Positions 1 through 7,987 of a DNA stretch of 64,000 nucleotides are shown here, one piece after another. The stretch comes from Aeoliella straminimaris (GTDB lineage: Bacteria; Planctomycetota; Planctomycetia; Pirellulales; Lacipirellulaceae). The DNA lies in the NCBI RefSeq assembly GCF_024054565.1, contig NZ_JAMXLR010000038.1, positions 62,001 to 126,000 on the forward strand, written 5' to 3'. The notes under the pieces were generated by a model. The model saw only the letters and a list, made by a program, of their open reading frames with translations, searched no databases and had not been told where the DNA came from. Both the position numbers and the translations under genes were made by a program. Position 1 is the stretch's first letter; each line of letters begins with the position of its first letter.

Positions 1-2
1 GC

Positions 3-497
3 AGCTTGTGGACGATGCTGAATTCCGTCGAAGGATTGGGCTTGTTGCGGCACCCTCAGTTCTGGCTCATTCCGCCCATACTATGTGTGCTGATTGGAGC
101 AGAACTCAGTCGCAGGCACCTGAGTGCTTCGACCCTCAGTACGGTGCGCTACATCTGCGCGGTGATGATCTACGCCTCGTCGACCGCCGACATATTCATC
201 AATGGAGTAGGCGCTGGCTTATGGCTGCCCCTGGTTCTCGCCGCGCTGTCGTTGGCAGGAGTATTCGCCGGCATCCTACTTCGAGTACGTGCGTTTCTTT
301 TCCTGGGAATTGCGTTTCTGTGCGTATCCTTGTTCTCTGTGGTTTGGCACGCAGCGGTTGAGCTGGAGCGGACCTGGATCTGGTGGGTAGCAGGGATACT
401 CACGGGGACGGCCATCATCGTGTTGTTTGGGCTCTTTGAGAAGAAACGCGAACAGGCCCTTGTCTTGGTCGAGCAGATGAAGCGGTGGGAGCCGTAA
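3..497 (+). CDS. membrane protein, C-terminal part (5' end outside window)
   Basis: The frame is open to the window edge, so this is probably the tail of a longer protein; a TTG at position 6 is the first possible start inside the window. The 163 visible residues hold about four hydrophobic segments (roughly residues 18-32, 46-62, 70-92 and 95-112, with another near 124-143) and end in a charged tail with KKR and EQMKRWEP. This is an integral membrane protein with a short cytoplasmic C-terminus. I do not recognise the family and assign no function. Confidence 0.55.
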   Translation, partial: SLWTMLNSVEGLGLLRHPQFWLIPPILCVLIGAELSRRHLSASTLSTVRYICAVMIYASSTADIFINGVGAGLWLPLVLAALSLAGVFAGILLRVRAFLFLGIAFLCVSLFSVVWHAAVELERTWIWWVAGILTGTAIIVLFGLFEKKREQALVLVEQMKRWEP

Positions 498-769
498 GCT
501 CTGTATCAGCACTACTCGCAAGTCGAGCTATGGCACCGGGTGCACTAGTCGTTCAGCTGGAACTTCATTGCTGACGGAACGCCATGGCCAAGGCGACATA
601 GATCGCGGCAACTCCAGACAAGAGCCTTCCGGCAGGACTGTGATACGAACACAATCGATGCGATCGAGGACCTTCCCATGCACGCTAAAGGAAAATGCTG
701 CGGTACTCGGTGCTACTAATCTCGACGGTCCTCCTTCGCGCACTCGTCGACTATCTATTGACTCCCTCA

Positions 770-1699
770 TCAATCGACGGGAACCACAAGCACCGGATGC
801 GGTGATCGCCTCACAAAGTCGTGTATCTCGTTTCTCGAATCGTGGTCGTGACGGACGAGGCCCAAGGCAATCAGTGCAGGGTGCGTTTTGGGATGTTCGG
901 GTGTAATCGGCTGCTCGTCTGCTTCGTATCGAATGATTAGCTCGTAGGCGAACCCTTGCTTTCTGGATGACCGTTGAAGTCCAGAATGCAGTCGGGCGTA
1001 GGTGCGGGCTAGCGCGTCTTCCAGATCCTCGGGATTAAACTCGGCATCGGGCTGCAGCGAGTTCATGATCTCCCTGAAATTCTTGTACGTGCTTTCTTCG
1101 ACCATCAGCAGTAGTTCCAACCTTCCGCTCGGCTGAACGAGCCCCGCAGCCCAATTGGCCGTCTTTTCTGCAGCCGCGTTTTCTCGCGTCAGGACGATCC
1201 GAATATGGTCGGAGGGGTCCCGCCCTACCGCGTCGGGGCGGCGAATGAAGATCGTGGGGATCTCGGACCGTGCCGCTATCACCTCCATCACGGTTCCTGC
1301 GCTGTCTTCTCCCAGTGATTCGAAGTCTCGACGAAACGGGCACGGTAGCATCAGCAGGTCGGCGCCAAAGGACTCGACAGCCGCGAGGATTTGATCGTAA
1401 TCCTCTTCAATGGATGCATCCACGTCGACGATTGTTGCGTTCGCTTCGACGTGCTGCCCTGCACTTGCCGATGCTTCGCCACCGATGGCCAGGTAGCCCA
1501 TCTCGCACGCCAAACGGCTTTGTAGTTGTTTCGCGAACAGCGTGAGGGCATGATCTTGACTCGAACCGTCGGTCGCCACAAGGACTTTGCGGGGCCGCTG
1601 TTGTGAGATTTCTATGGTAGCACCTACATCTGCACGCTCGAACAAGTCCATCGAGTCACTGAGTTCGTTATCGACATGGCGTTGAGTTGGGTCAGGCAT
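770..1699 (-). CDS. universal stress protein-like, two-domain
   Basis: The 309-aa protein starts at the ATG at 1699, preceded by GGGAG about 8 bases upstream; a longer frame to 1771 lacks such a site. The first half begins with RPRKVLVATDGSSQDHA, the usual first strand and helix of the UspA fold, and passes through a region ending in IPTIFIRR. The second half restarts with HIRIVLTREN and ends with HPVLVVPVD, the usual final strand of UspA. Family members bind ATP or act as stress regulators, but the glycine-rich G-x2-G-x9-G(S/T) ATP loop is not clear here. It lies 135 bases downstream of the permease on the same strand and is probably co-transcribed, so it may regulate that transporter (inference). 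Confidence 0.75.
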   Translation of the reverse strand: MPDPTQRHVDNELSDSMDLFERADVGATIEISQQRPRKVLVATDGSSQDHALTLFAKQLQSRLACEMGYLAIGGEASASAGQHVEANATIVDVDASIEEDYDQILAAVESFGADLLMLPCPFRRDFESLGEDSAGTVMEVIAARSEIPTIFIRRPDAVGRDPSDHIRIVLTRENAAAEKTANWAAGLVQPSGRLELLLMVEESTYKNFREIMNSLQPDAEFNPEDLEDALARTYARLHSGLQRSSRKQGFAYELIIRYEADEQPITPEHPKTHPALIALGLVRHDHDSRNEIHDFVRRSPHPVLVVPVD

Positions 1700-1834
1700 T
1701 GTTGAGTTCTCCCAGCCTCCGTTCACTTGGTTACAGCAGCTTGTACAGGACTTTTCGATGGCTAACGCCAACGACCTGGGACTTCTGGCGAAACGTCCCG
1801 GAGGCCACCGCTCACGGTGGAATCTGCTTCATCG

Positions 1835-3229
1835 CTATCGCGGCAGAGGCGGAATCCACCCCATCGAATTCAAAGTCAACAGATACGCGATCGCCCCGGC
1901 GATCTGAATAACCATAATCGTACCACCGAGGCGGATGAATTCCCCCCACGACACAGTCTCGTGCGCTTCTTTCTTCAACGTGTACAGAGCGATGACGCAC
2001 GATATCGAACCAATTGGTGTCCCGTTGCCACCAAGGTTACAGCCAAGGATTGTCCCCCACCAAAGTGGCTCTACGGCGACGCCACCGTCGCCAATCTGGT
2101 CGACAACGGGAATGAGCGTTGCGGCGACAGGAATGTTGTCGACAATCGCCGAGGCGACAGCCGAAAATATCGTGAGCAATGCAACCAACAGCCCGGTGCT
2201 TCCATTCGACAGGTCGACAACCTGTTCGGCCAACCAACTGAGAGCCCCTGTCGCCTTAACGCAGCCAATGATTAAGAACAGCCCCAGAAAGAAGAGTATG
2301 ATCGTCCAGTTGACCTTAGCGATAGAGTCCTCAATGGACTTCCCGGCGAAGAGCAGTGCCGCGGTGCCGCCGGCGATGGCGATGAAGTCCATTCCCACTC
2401 CGAGTTGTTGCGCCAGGGCAAAGCCAACAACCGTAATCAACAAGATGATGGCGCTGCGAATGAGCACCCGACGGTCTTCCACAAGTGCCCAGGCGTCGAA
2501 CTGCTCAATGCGGACCTTTAGGTCCGCCTGTTCCGATACGCTTTGATTCCATGGCAAGGACCGCCGGAATGCAAACCGCAATAAAGCCAGTGCGATAAGG
2601 AAGCTGATCAGAGCATAAGGCGCGGACACCATCAGGAAGTGAACGTAGGGAATGCCGGCCTGTGTGCCAATCATGATATTCGGCAAACCACTTGCAAAAG
2701 TGACCACCGCACCGCTGTTGGCGCAAATGGCGACTGACAGCAAAAACGGTTTAGGGGGATAATCTAGCTTACGGCAGATCACCAGGACCAAGGAACTGAG
2801 GATGAGCATCGCCGGCACGATGGTCAGCACCGCAACAAACAAGAATGTTAACGTGCAAATTGCGAAGTAAAGCGCCGAAGCCCGACCACCCGTCGCTTTG
2901 ACCATCAATATACTGAAGAAGTGAAACAAGCCACTCCGCCCGGTGACGTCGACAAGTATCCCTGTCCCAATGATGACGCCAAAGATGTTGAGATCGTGGG
3001 AGAGGATTTCGTAGGTGGCGTCGTAGTTGGGCAATACGCCCAGGATAAGTGCCAGCGGGACGAGGACGACGGCGCCTGCCAACGCCGCGACGGTCTTGTG
3101 AAAGCTATCAAGGGCAACACCTACGTAGGTGGCTATCATCCCCAGGGCGAACAGAATCATCACCCACGCGGGCGCGCGAGCCCCCGGCTCGACAGCGGCA
3201 ATTAGCAGTGTTTCAGAGAACTCCATCAT
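1835..3229 (-). CDS. SLC13/ArsB-type ion permease
   Basis: The 464-aa protein has about 11 to 12 membrane segments and two pseudo-symmetric halves. The first half carries the segment NSGAVVTFASGLPNIMIG and the second NLGGNGTPIGS. These are the paired Asn/Gly/Thr-Pro hairpin motifs of the ion transporter superfamily (ArsB, CitMHS, NhaD, SLC13). The substrate cannot be read from sequence; Na+/H+ antiport, arsenite or dicarboxylate transport are all possible. The start at 3229 (ATGATG) follows a GAGAGAGAG purine run. It is the first gene of a probable two-gene unit with the universal-stress-like gene. Confidence 0.8.
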   Translation of the reverse strand: MMEFSETLLIAAVEPGARAPAWVMILFALGMIATYVGVALDSFHKTVAALAGAVVLVPLALILGVLPNYDATYEILSHDLNIFGVIIGTGILVDVTGRSGLFHFFSILMVKATGGRASALYFAICTLTFLFVAVLTIVPAMLILSSLVLVICRKLDYPPKPFLLSVAICANSGAVVTFASGLPNIMIGTQAGIPYVHFLMVSAPYALISFLIALALLRFAFRRSLPWNQSVSEQADLKVRIEQFDAWALVEDRRVLIRSAIILLITVVGFALAQQLGVGMDFIAIAGGTAALLFAGKSIEDSIAKVNWTIILFFLGLFLIIGCVKATGALSWLAEQVVDLSNGSTGLLVALLTIFSAVASAIVDNIPVAATLIPVVDQIGDGGVAVEPLWWGTILGCNLGGNGTPIGSISCVIALYTLKKEAHETVSWGEFIRLGGTIMVIQIAGAIAYLLTLNSMGWIPPLPR

Positions 3230-3541
3230 CTCTCTCTCGGGTCAGGCTCGCTATTTCTGAGCCGATACGTTCTGCACCGCACTCTCCGGACAGCCATTCT
3301 ACGCAAAGCAGCCGTCCGCGGGCAGGTGGAGCCATCATTCGCGGCTTAGGAAGAAGCCCCTTGAGTAGAGACCGAAGGCTCTGAGATCCCAAGTGGCTCT
3401 TGAGGTAGCTCTTCTTACAGAGGCCCAGGTCGTTGCCCAGTACCTACGAATGATGTGGAAGCATAGTAGGCACGGCGCAAACACCAGGAGGTCACTTCAG
3501 TGCCATAGGCGATACAGGGCGCTAGCCGGCCGTGATATCGG
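3230..3541. other. intergenic stretch upstream of permease
   Basis: This 312-base stretch lies between the permease start and the broken MFS gene. I see no convincing open frame, RNA gene or terminator in it. It should contain the promoter of the permease unit, but no clear -35/-10 pair stands out. Confidence 0.4.
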
Positions 3542-3880
3542 CTAAGTGAGATAACTTGAAGCTGGTGCAGCCAACGCTGAGCTCACTCGACAAGTCGTGT
3601 CGACTTGTCCGGCGCGCTGCCTGTTGAACAGGGAGCGAAACCATCGGTCACCGGCCTTTGTCGGCGATACCCCCGACGCGGCCATCAATGCTCCGAAAGC
3701 GGCACTTGCAATCGCTCCGCCAATTTGGCGGCAGGTATTCAAGACGCCACTTGCTGTTCCGGCCCGTCGACTCGGCACACTGTTGAGCAATGGCGAGGTC
3801 GCCGAGGGCACGGTAAGTCCACCACCAATTCCAACGGGCACCATCCAGGCGACAATAGCCGGAACTGTGCCCTGTCACCT
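3542..3880 (-). pseudogene. MFS (DHA2-like) transporter remnant
   Basis: The frame reads GTVPAIVAWMVPVGIGGG and continues through PSRRAGTASGVLNTCRQIG to GGAIASAAFGALMAASG. This is the recognisable last quarter (TM11-TM12 region) of EmrB/QacA-type drug:H+ antiporters. Nothing upstream in this frame (stop near 3885) gives the other ten or more helices. The last 40 residues after GALMAASG look unlike the family, as after a frameshift. It lies about 100 bases outside the left attachment repeat of the island, so it is host-side debris, perhaps left by an earlier rearrangement at this tRNA hotspot. Confidence 0.6.
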
Positions 3881-3981
3881 CTGGTGGTACACGAGATTAC
3901 CTACCTTACACTACGGGCGTAGAACACCAATCACACGATTGGTCACCACGGTGCGGGTAGGTCAGAAACGACCGAGAAAAA

Positions 3982-4040
3982 TAGAGTACCGGAGGTGGGA
4001 CTCGAACCCACACGATCTTGCGATCACTGGATTTTGAATC
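3982..4040 (-). repeat. left attachment site: tRNA-Leu 3' fragment
   Basis: This copy matches 18174-18232, with 33 identical bases at its start and 16 identical bases across the anticodon region. It holds the acceptor 3' strand, T arm, variable arm and 3' half of the anticodon arm of a tRNA-Leu(CAA), then homology stops at 4040. It cannot fold into a whole tRNA. The four differences lie in the variable arm and are paired (GATC/GATC here, GCCC/GGGC in the intact copy), so both versions form a stem. Confidence 0.9.
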
Positions 4041-4132
4041 TGAGTTCACCTGCTCGTTGATTTTTATTAGCTTTCTCGCCCCGCAAAACACAGGCTTTTC
4101 ACAACGCAAAAAGTCGAATCGGGAAGCGACTT

Positions 4133-4151
4133 GCTAACACTTCGCTAACAC
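4133..4151 (+). repeat. paired GCTAACAC repeats, possible integrase arm sites
   Basis: GCTAACAC occurs at 4133-4140 and again at 4144-4151, 11 bases apart. Similar octamers, GCTAACAG and CCTAACAG, occur 12 bases apart at 18087-18106 near the other end and in the same orientation. Short direct repeats inside both ends are what arm-type sites of tyrosine integrases look like, but octamers this short may be coincidence. Confidence 0.3.
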
Positions 4152-4160
4152 CCACCACGT

Positions 4161-4193
4161 ACCCCGCAGGCCACAAGCCTAGCGGGGTGTTTT
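4161..4193 (+). terminator. rho-independent terminator near left end
   Basis: ACCCCGC (4161-4167) pairs with GCGGGGT (4182-4188), and an inner AGG/CCT pair closes the loop; GTTTT follows. It would insulate the island from host transcription at its left boundary. Confidence 0.65.
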
Positions 4194-4243
4194 CGTTGAA
4201 ATCGCTGGCGGCCGGGTCGAAAACAGCCGTCCGGTCGAAGAAT

Positions 4244-4382
4244 TCCAAAAAGTTTTTTCGTGCGAAAGCGTGCGAAAGCGTGCCATAGCGTGCCATAGCG
4301 TGCCATAGCGTGCAAAGTGGTTTTGCCGCTGGTGTTTTGGATGCGACAAACTTCTGGTTGCGCATAAACTGGGGCCTTATCA
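4244..4382 (+). repeat. 139-bp repeat unit, copy 1, with six phased 10-mers
   Basis: The unit begins TCCAAAAAGT, continues with six tandem 10-bp repeats at 4261-4320 (TGCGAAAGCG, TGCCATAGCG and a final TGCAAAGTGG), and ends with a 75-bp segment (4308-4382) that is identical in copy 2. The 10-bp period places each repeat on about the same DNA face, as in iterons or operator arrays. No credible protein is encoded. Confidence 0.8.
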
Positions 4383-4451
4383 CCACTGCGGCAACCAAAG
4401 GCAACAGAAGCTACTGCCTGCGACAGACTGCCCCAAACCGGAACGACAAAA

Positions 4452-4590
4452 TCCAAAAAGTATTTTCGTGCGAGAACTTGCGAAAACTTGCGAGAACGTG
4501 CGAAAGCGTGCGAGAGCGTGCAAAGTGGTTTTGCCGCTGGTGTTTTGGATGCGACAAACTTCTGGTTGCGCATAAACTGGGGCCTTATCA
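4452..4590 (+). repeat. 139-bp repeat unit, copy 2, with six phased 10-mers
   Basis: This is the second copy, offset 208 bases from copy 1. Its six 10-mers lie at 4469-4528 (TGCGAGAACT, TGCGAAAACT, TGCGAGAACG, TGCGAAAGCG, TGCGAGAGCG, TGCAAAGTGG), followed by the identical 75-bp segment at 4516-4590. The 10-mers differ between copies while the 75-bp part does not. The pair sits upstream of the first gene of the island, where the DNA-binding protein or the replicase could act. Confidence 0.8.
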
Positions 4591-4704
4591 GCGAAAGCTC
4601 CTGCCGAAACCAACGAAAGCTTCTGCTTGGACAGATCACCGAAACGTGGCCAAAATGGTCGCCAGCATTCACGACACCCCCTTACCGAAATTGGAGTTCA
4701 AACA

Positions 4705-5007
4705 ATGGCCGTACCCGCCCTTGGTACCGAGGCAATTCTTCCCGACGCCCTCTACCCGGTGTCGGCCTTCGAACGCACCGCCGGCATTTCGCCAGCGCGT
4801 CGGTCCGAAGCCAAGAAACACGGCATCGAACTAGAGGTTCTCGAAGTCGGCCGGCGGAAGTTTACCACCGGCAAAAATGCCATCGACTACCTACACCGAC
4901 TGGCCGCGCACACGGCCGCGCCACGCTGCCCCGCGCAGTTCACCACCATGGCAGGCCCGCAGGCCGGCCCGCAAGCGCGTGAGCACTTCGGCGCCAGCCG
5001 GAACTAA
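4705..5007 (+). CDS. small DNA-binding (excisionase/HTH-like) protein
   Basis: The 100-aa protein starts at the ATG at 4705, with GGAG nine bases upstream; the longer frame from 4627 has no ribosome site. Residues around 15-60 (LYPVSAFERTAGISPARR ... KFTTGKNAIDYLHRLA) look like a winged-helix or helix-turn-helix domain of the kind found in excisionases and phage regulators, including the closing strand that introduces a new helix. The last 30 residues are low-complexity (AGPQAGPQA). It is the first gene after the phased repeats and before the replicase, so a role as recombination directionality factor, repeat-binding initiator or repressor is plausible. The family is not firmly recognised. 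Confidence 0.6.
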   Translation: MAVPALGTEAILPDALYPVSAFERTAGISPARRSEAKKHGIELEVLEVGRRKFTTGKNAIDYLHRLAAHTAAPRCPAQFTTMAGPQAGPQAREHFGASRN

Positions 5008-5195
5008 CCAAACAGCCGCGGTAGCTCGCCCTGCGAGGCGCCAGCTAGACGCTGTCGACGCGTCGCCGGGCGTCGCGGCATTTTCGAGACAACGCCGGCC
5101 GTGGGGGCTGGCTAAACGTAATCCGTTCGCCCTGCCGGGCCTGGTCGACCGCTTCCGGAAACTGCGGTCGGCCAGGTCTCAAGGGTGAGAGCTTT

Positions 5196-7343
5196 TTGGA
5201 GAATGGATTTTTGAACGGAATCTTGGACCAAGCGGCGGCCGAAGTCGACTACAGCGACGCGGTAAGTGAGAAACACCAAGCGGCCATCGAGTACGCACAG
5301 AACGGCGATCCTGTTTTTCCATGCGTGGAAAACGGCAAGCCGCCAGCCTGTGAGCACGGCTGCAAAGACGCGACAACCGACCTGGCGACAATCCACGCCT
5401 GGTGGTCCGAAAATCCGGAATATAATATCGGCCGATCGACCGATGGCTTGCTGGTGGTCGACGTTGACGGCAAGTCGAACCCCTGGCTGTACGACATTGG
5501 ATCGGAACGCCAGTCGGAATTGTTGGCGGCGCCGCACGCTACCACGCCTAACGACGGCCTGCACTTTGTGTTTCGCCAGCCAGACGGCGCGAATTACCGG
5601 AATACGACAGGTCACCTGGCAGAGAAAGTCGACACCCGGGCCAACGGTGGCTACATCGTCGTGGCCCCATCGACCATCGACGGCCGCGAATACTTGTGGC
5701 GAGGCCAGGACGGCGAACTGCCGCCTTTCGACCAATTACCGGTGGCGCCGGCCTGGCTGTTGGACGCGCTGGCGGCCAGTGACAAAAAGCCGAAGCAACG
5801 CAAGGCCGGCACCGACGGCGCGGCCGCCGTACGCGGTAGCATGCCGGTCTACCGCGAGGGTGAGCGGAACGACGCGCTGTACCGCGAAGCCTGCAGCCTG
5901 GCCAACGTGGTTAAATCGCCTGGCGTCTTGGAGGCAGCGTTGCAGCGGACCAACGCCGAACGTTGCCAGCCACCGTTGCCGCCGGCCGAGGTGTCGCGGA
6001 TCGCGAACAGCGCCGCGGAATACATTGGGGCTGGCGGTAATTGGCCGACCGCGCAGCCGGCGCCGGCGGTAGTTGAGCCTGACGAGGCGTTTCCGACGCA
6101 CCTACTACACCCCGGCGGCCTGCTGGAAGAAATCATCGAATACCACCTGGCGACTGCCTACAGGCCGGACCGCGGCATAGCGTTTTCCGCTGCCCTGGCT
6201 TTGGTGTCGACCATCTTAGGCCGCAAAGTTGTGGACGACTGGGGCACCAGACCAAATCTGTACATAGTCCAGCTGGCGCCGCAGGGTGCCGGCAAAGACG
6301 CCGGACGCCTCGGCAACGAAAAACTGCTGATCGAAGCCGGCGCCGAGTGGTTGCTACTGGCCGGCGACATCGCCAGCGCTACGGGGCTCGAAATGGCCAT
6401 CAGACAGCACGGCGTCGGACTGCTGCAGATCGACGAAGCCGGCGACAGTCTGCAGGCGATGATGGGCCAAGGGGCAGCGCCGCACATAGCGCAGGCCGTC
6501 GCGGTCCTGAAAAAGCTGTACACGTCAAGCGGCGGTTACTATCGCGGGAAGTGCTATGCCAACCAGGACAAAAACCCGACTATCGTTATCTGCCAACCGT
6601 ACTTAACCGCCTACCTGACGGCGACGGAAGACCAGTTCAAGAAATCGCTGCAGGCTGCTTCGGTGCTGGATGGCTTTATGTCGCGGCTGGGGGTGTTCGA
6701 GGCCGCCAATAAAAAGATACCGTACACGCAATCGCCGCAGCTGGACTACGGCCGCCAGTCGATCGTCGGCAAGGTAAAAGCCTGGGTCGATTACCAACCT
6801 GGCGGGAATCTATCGTCTACTTCGACAGGCAACCCGGCGCCGGTCGAGATTCCATCATTAGACGGAGCGGTCCGCATCTTCGCTGAACACGACAACCGGT
6901 GCACCGACCTGGCCAACAATGATCGCGACGCCTACCGCGGCTTGTGGTGCCGGGCGCACCTGAACGCGCGGAAGTTTGCGTTAATCCACGCCTGCAGCCT
7001 GGCTGGTAAGCCGGCACCGAAATCGGTCGCCGCTGAGTCTGCTAAGTGGGGCTGCGAGCTGTCCGACTACTTGACGCGGCAGCTGGTGGCTATCGCCCGC
7101 GACGACGTCGCCGAATCGCCGTTCGACGCGGACTGCAAAAAGGTGGTTCGGTTCCTCAAAGGACGGAAGGGGCGAGCCACGGGCGACCAGGTCCGGCGCG
7201 CACTACGCCACCTTTCGAAACGCGACCGGGCAGCCGTCATAGAAACCATGGAAGAGGACGGCCGAATTGGCCGCGAGACGCAATACCCAAATGGCCCTGG
7301 GCGCCCGGCGACCGTCTACTACTTGGCTGCGGAGAGGGGTTGA
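5196..7343 (+). CDS. Prim-Pol / PriCT / P-loop replicase
   Basis: The 715-aa protein most likely starts at TTG 5196, because AAGGGTGAG lies just upstream and no ATG or GTG fits. Residues about 30-190 are an archaeo-eukaryotic primase (Prim-Pol, PF09250-like) domain with the metal-binding LLVVDVDGK near residue 87, LHFVFR near 122 and a TRANGGYIVVAPS strand. Residues about 220-275 resemble PriCT. Residues about 300-520 are a DUF3987-type P-loop region with a modified Walker A (APQGAGKDAG, near 360) and Walker B (LLQIDEAGD, near 408). Such proteins prime and unwind at plasmid, satellite and phage origins. It is followed directly by an iteron field, which is the probable origin it serves. Confidence 0.85.
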   Translation: MENGFLNGILDQAAAEVDYSDAVSEKHQAAIEYAQNGDPVFPCVENGKPPACEHGCKDATTDLATIHAWWSENPEYNIGRSTDGLLVVDVDGKSNPWLYDIGSERQSELLAAPHATTPNDGLHFVFRQPDGANYRNTTGHLAEKVDTRANGGYIVVAPSTIDGREYLWRGQDGELPPFDQLPVAPAWLLDALAASDKKPKQRKAGTDGAAAVRGSMPVYREGERNDALYREACSLANVVKSPGVLEAALQRTNAERCQPPLPPAEVSRIANSAAEYIGAGGNWPTAQPAPAVVEPDEAFPTHLLHPGGLLEEIIEYHLATAYRPDRGIAFSAALALVSTILGRKVVDDWGTRPNLYIVQLAPQGAGKDAGRLGNEKLLIEAGAEWLLLAGDIASATGLEMAIRQHGVGLLQIDEAGDSLQAMMGQGAAPHIAQAVAVLKKLYTSSGGYYRGKCYANQDKNPTIVICQPYLTAYLTATEDQFKKSLQAASVLDGFMSRLGVFEAANKKIPYTQSPQLDYGRQSIVGKVKAWVDYQPGGNLSSTSTGNPAPVEIPSLDGAVRIFAEHDNRCTDLANNDRDAYRGLWCRAHLNARKFALIHACSLAGKPAPKSVAAESAKWGCELSDYLTRQLVAIARDDVAESPFDADCKKVVRFLKGRKGRATGDQVRRALRHLSKRDRAAVIETMEEDGRIGRETQYPNGPGRPATVYYLAAERG

Positions 7344-7352
7344 GCATCCTTT

Positions 7353-7627
7353 GGCCGGTATGGCCGGTAATTGGCCGGTAATTTGGCCGGTAATTCAAGG
7401 GCAAAAACAACATATATATATGTTGTTTTTTATTATTCATACATATTACCGACCATTACCGACGCCCCCCTCTGTTAACTCAAAAAGAGAGTGGCCCCTT
7501 GAGGAAAAAGAACACCCCTGGTCGGTAATGGCCGGTAATTCGAAAACAGCGAGCACGCCCTAGAAAAACAGGGTTTTTTTCTCCGAGATACCGGCCAAAA
7601 AGCATGGTCGGTATTCAATTACCGGCC
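7353..7627 (+). repeat. iteron field, 11 copies of GGYCGGTA(A)T
   Basis: Direct copies start at 7353, 7362, 7373 and 7385, then 7520, 7530 and 7606. Inverted copies span 7445-7454, 7455-7464, 7588-7596 and 7618-7627. The consensus is GG(C/T)CGGTA(A)T; first-base and last-base variants are few. The first four are spaced 9, 11 and 12 bases apart. This density cannot be chance in 275 bases, and no coding frame explains it. Confidence 0.85.
7403..7430. repeat. perfect 28-bp AT-rich palindrome
   Basis: Every base pairs across the centre between 7416 and 7417; the core is CATATATATATG flanked by AACAA/TTGTT. It lies between the direct and inverted iterons. It could be a DNA-unwinding element, a site for a dimeric initiator, or a terminator for the replicase because a T run follows. 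Confidence 0.8.
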
Positions 7628-7778
7628 ACCACGGAGCTGCACCACCATCGGGACTGACCCGGACTCACCCGGATTGGTTCCGGTGACCCACTACTGACAC
7701 ACACCGCCGCGACGGTCGCGGCACACTGGCCACCAAAAACGAGAACCACGCCAACCGACCCTAGCGCCCCAAAGCGGG

Positions 7779-7976
7779 TTGGCCAACACAGCAGGAGTAA
7801 CGACGCGGGGCGAAAACGAACTGAGCTTCGGCGAGGAGGTCCAACTGATGAAGACCATCGCCGAGCAGCAGGGGATTTCCGTTGAGACAGTCGCGATGGT
7901 CGCGCTGCAAAAGGAAGTCCGGACATTGCAGGAACTGGTCGCCACCGTCGGCGACCTGGTCATTGCGAAACTTTAA
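7779..7976 (+). CDS. small helical protein, unknown function
   Basis: A 65-aa frame opens with TTG at 7779; an AGGAG lies a few codons inside, so the true start may differ. The sequence is mostly helical (SFGEEVQLMKTIAEQQGIS ... LQKEVRTLQELVATVGDLV) with a heptad-like C-terminal half, as in small dimerising proteins. It ends 11 bases before the next gene and reads as part of the same plus-strand operon. I do not recognise a family. Confidence 0.5.
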   Translation: MANTAGVTTRGENELSFGEEVQLMKTIAEQQGISVETVAMVALQKEVRTLQELVATVGDLVIAKL

Positions 7977-7987
7977 CCGGGGGACCG

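Larger units (their letters stand above)
7344..7778. other. candidate replication origin region
   Basis: This 435-base noncoding stretch downstream of the replicase holds 11 copies of a GGYCGGTAAT motif between 7353 and 7627 and a perfect 28-bp AT-rich palindrome at 7403-7430. Iterons next to an AT-rich segment and a primase gene are the usual make-up of theta-type origins. After 7630 I see nothing distinctive before the next small gene. Confidence 0.6.

Noticed and set aside
1817-3205. Plus-strand frames opposite the permease
   Set aside because: They are antisense shadows of a membrane protein gene with strong codon and hydrophobicity support.
3982-4040. A second complete tRNA
   Set aside because: The 5' half (D arm and acceptor 5' strand) is absent; only the 3' part is present.
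4261-4528. Possible CRISPR array
   Set aside because: The 10-bp repeats are contiguous with no spacers, and no cas gene is near.
4145-4672. Minus-strand open frames across the phased repeats
   Set aside because: The frames read the DNA repeats in shifting phases and repeat the same residues; they lack a ribosome site and protein-like composition.
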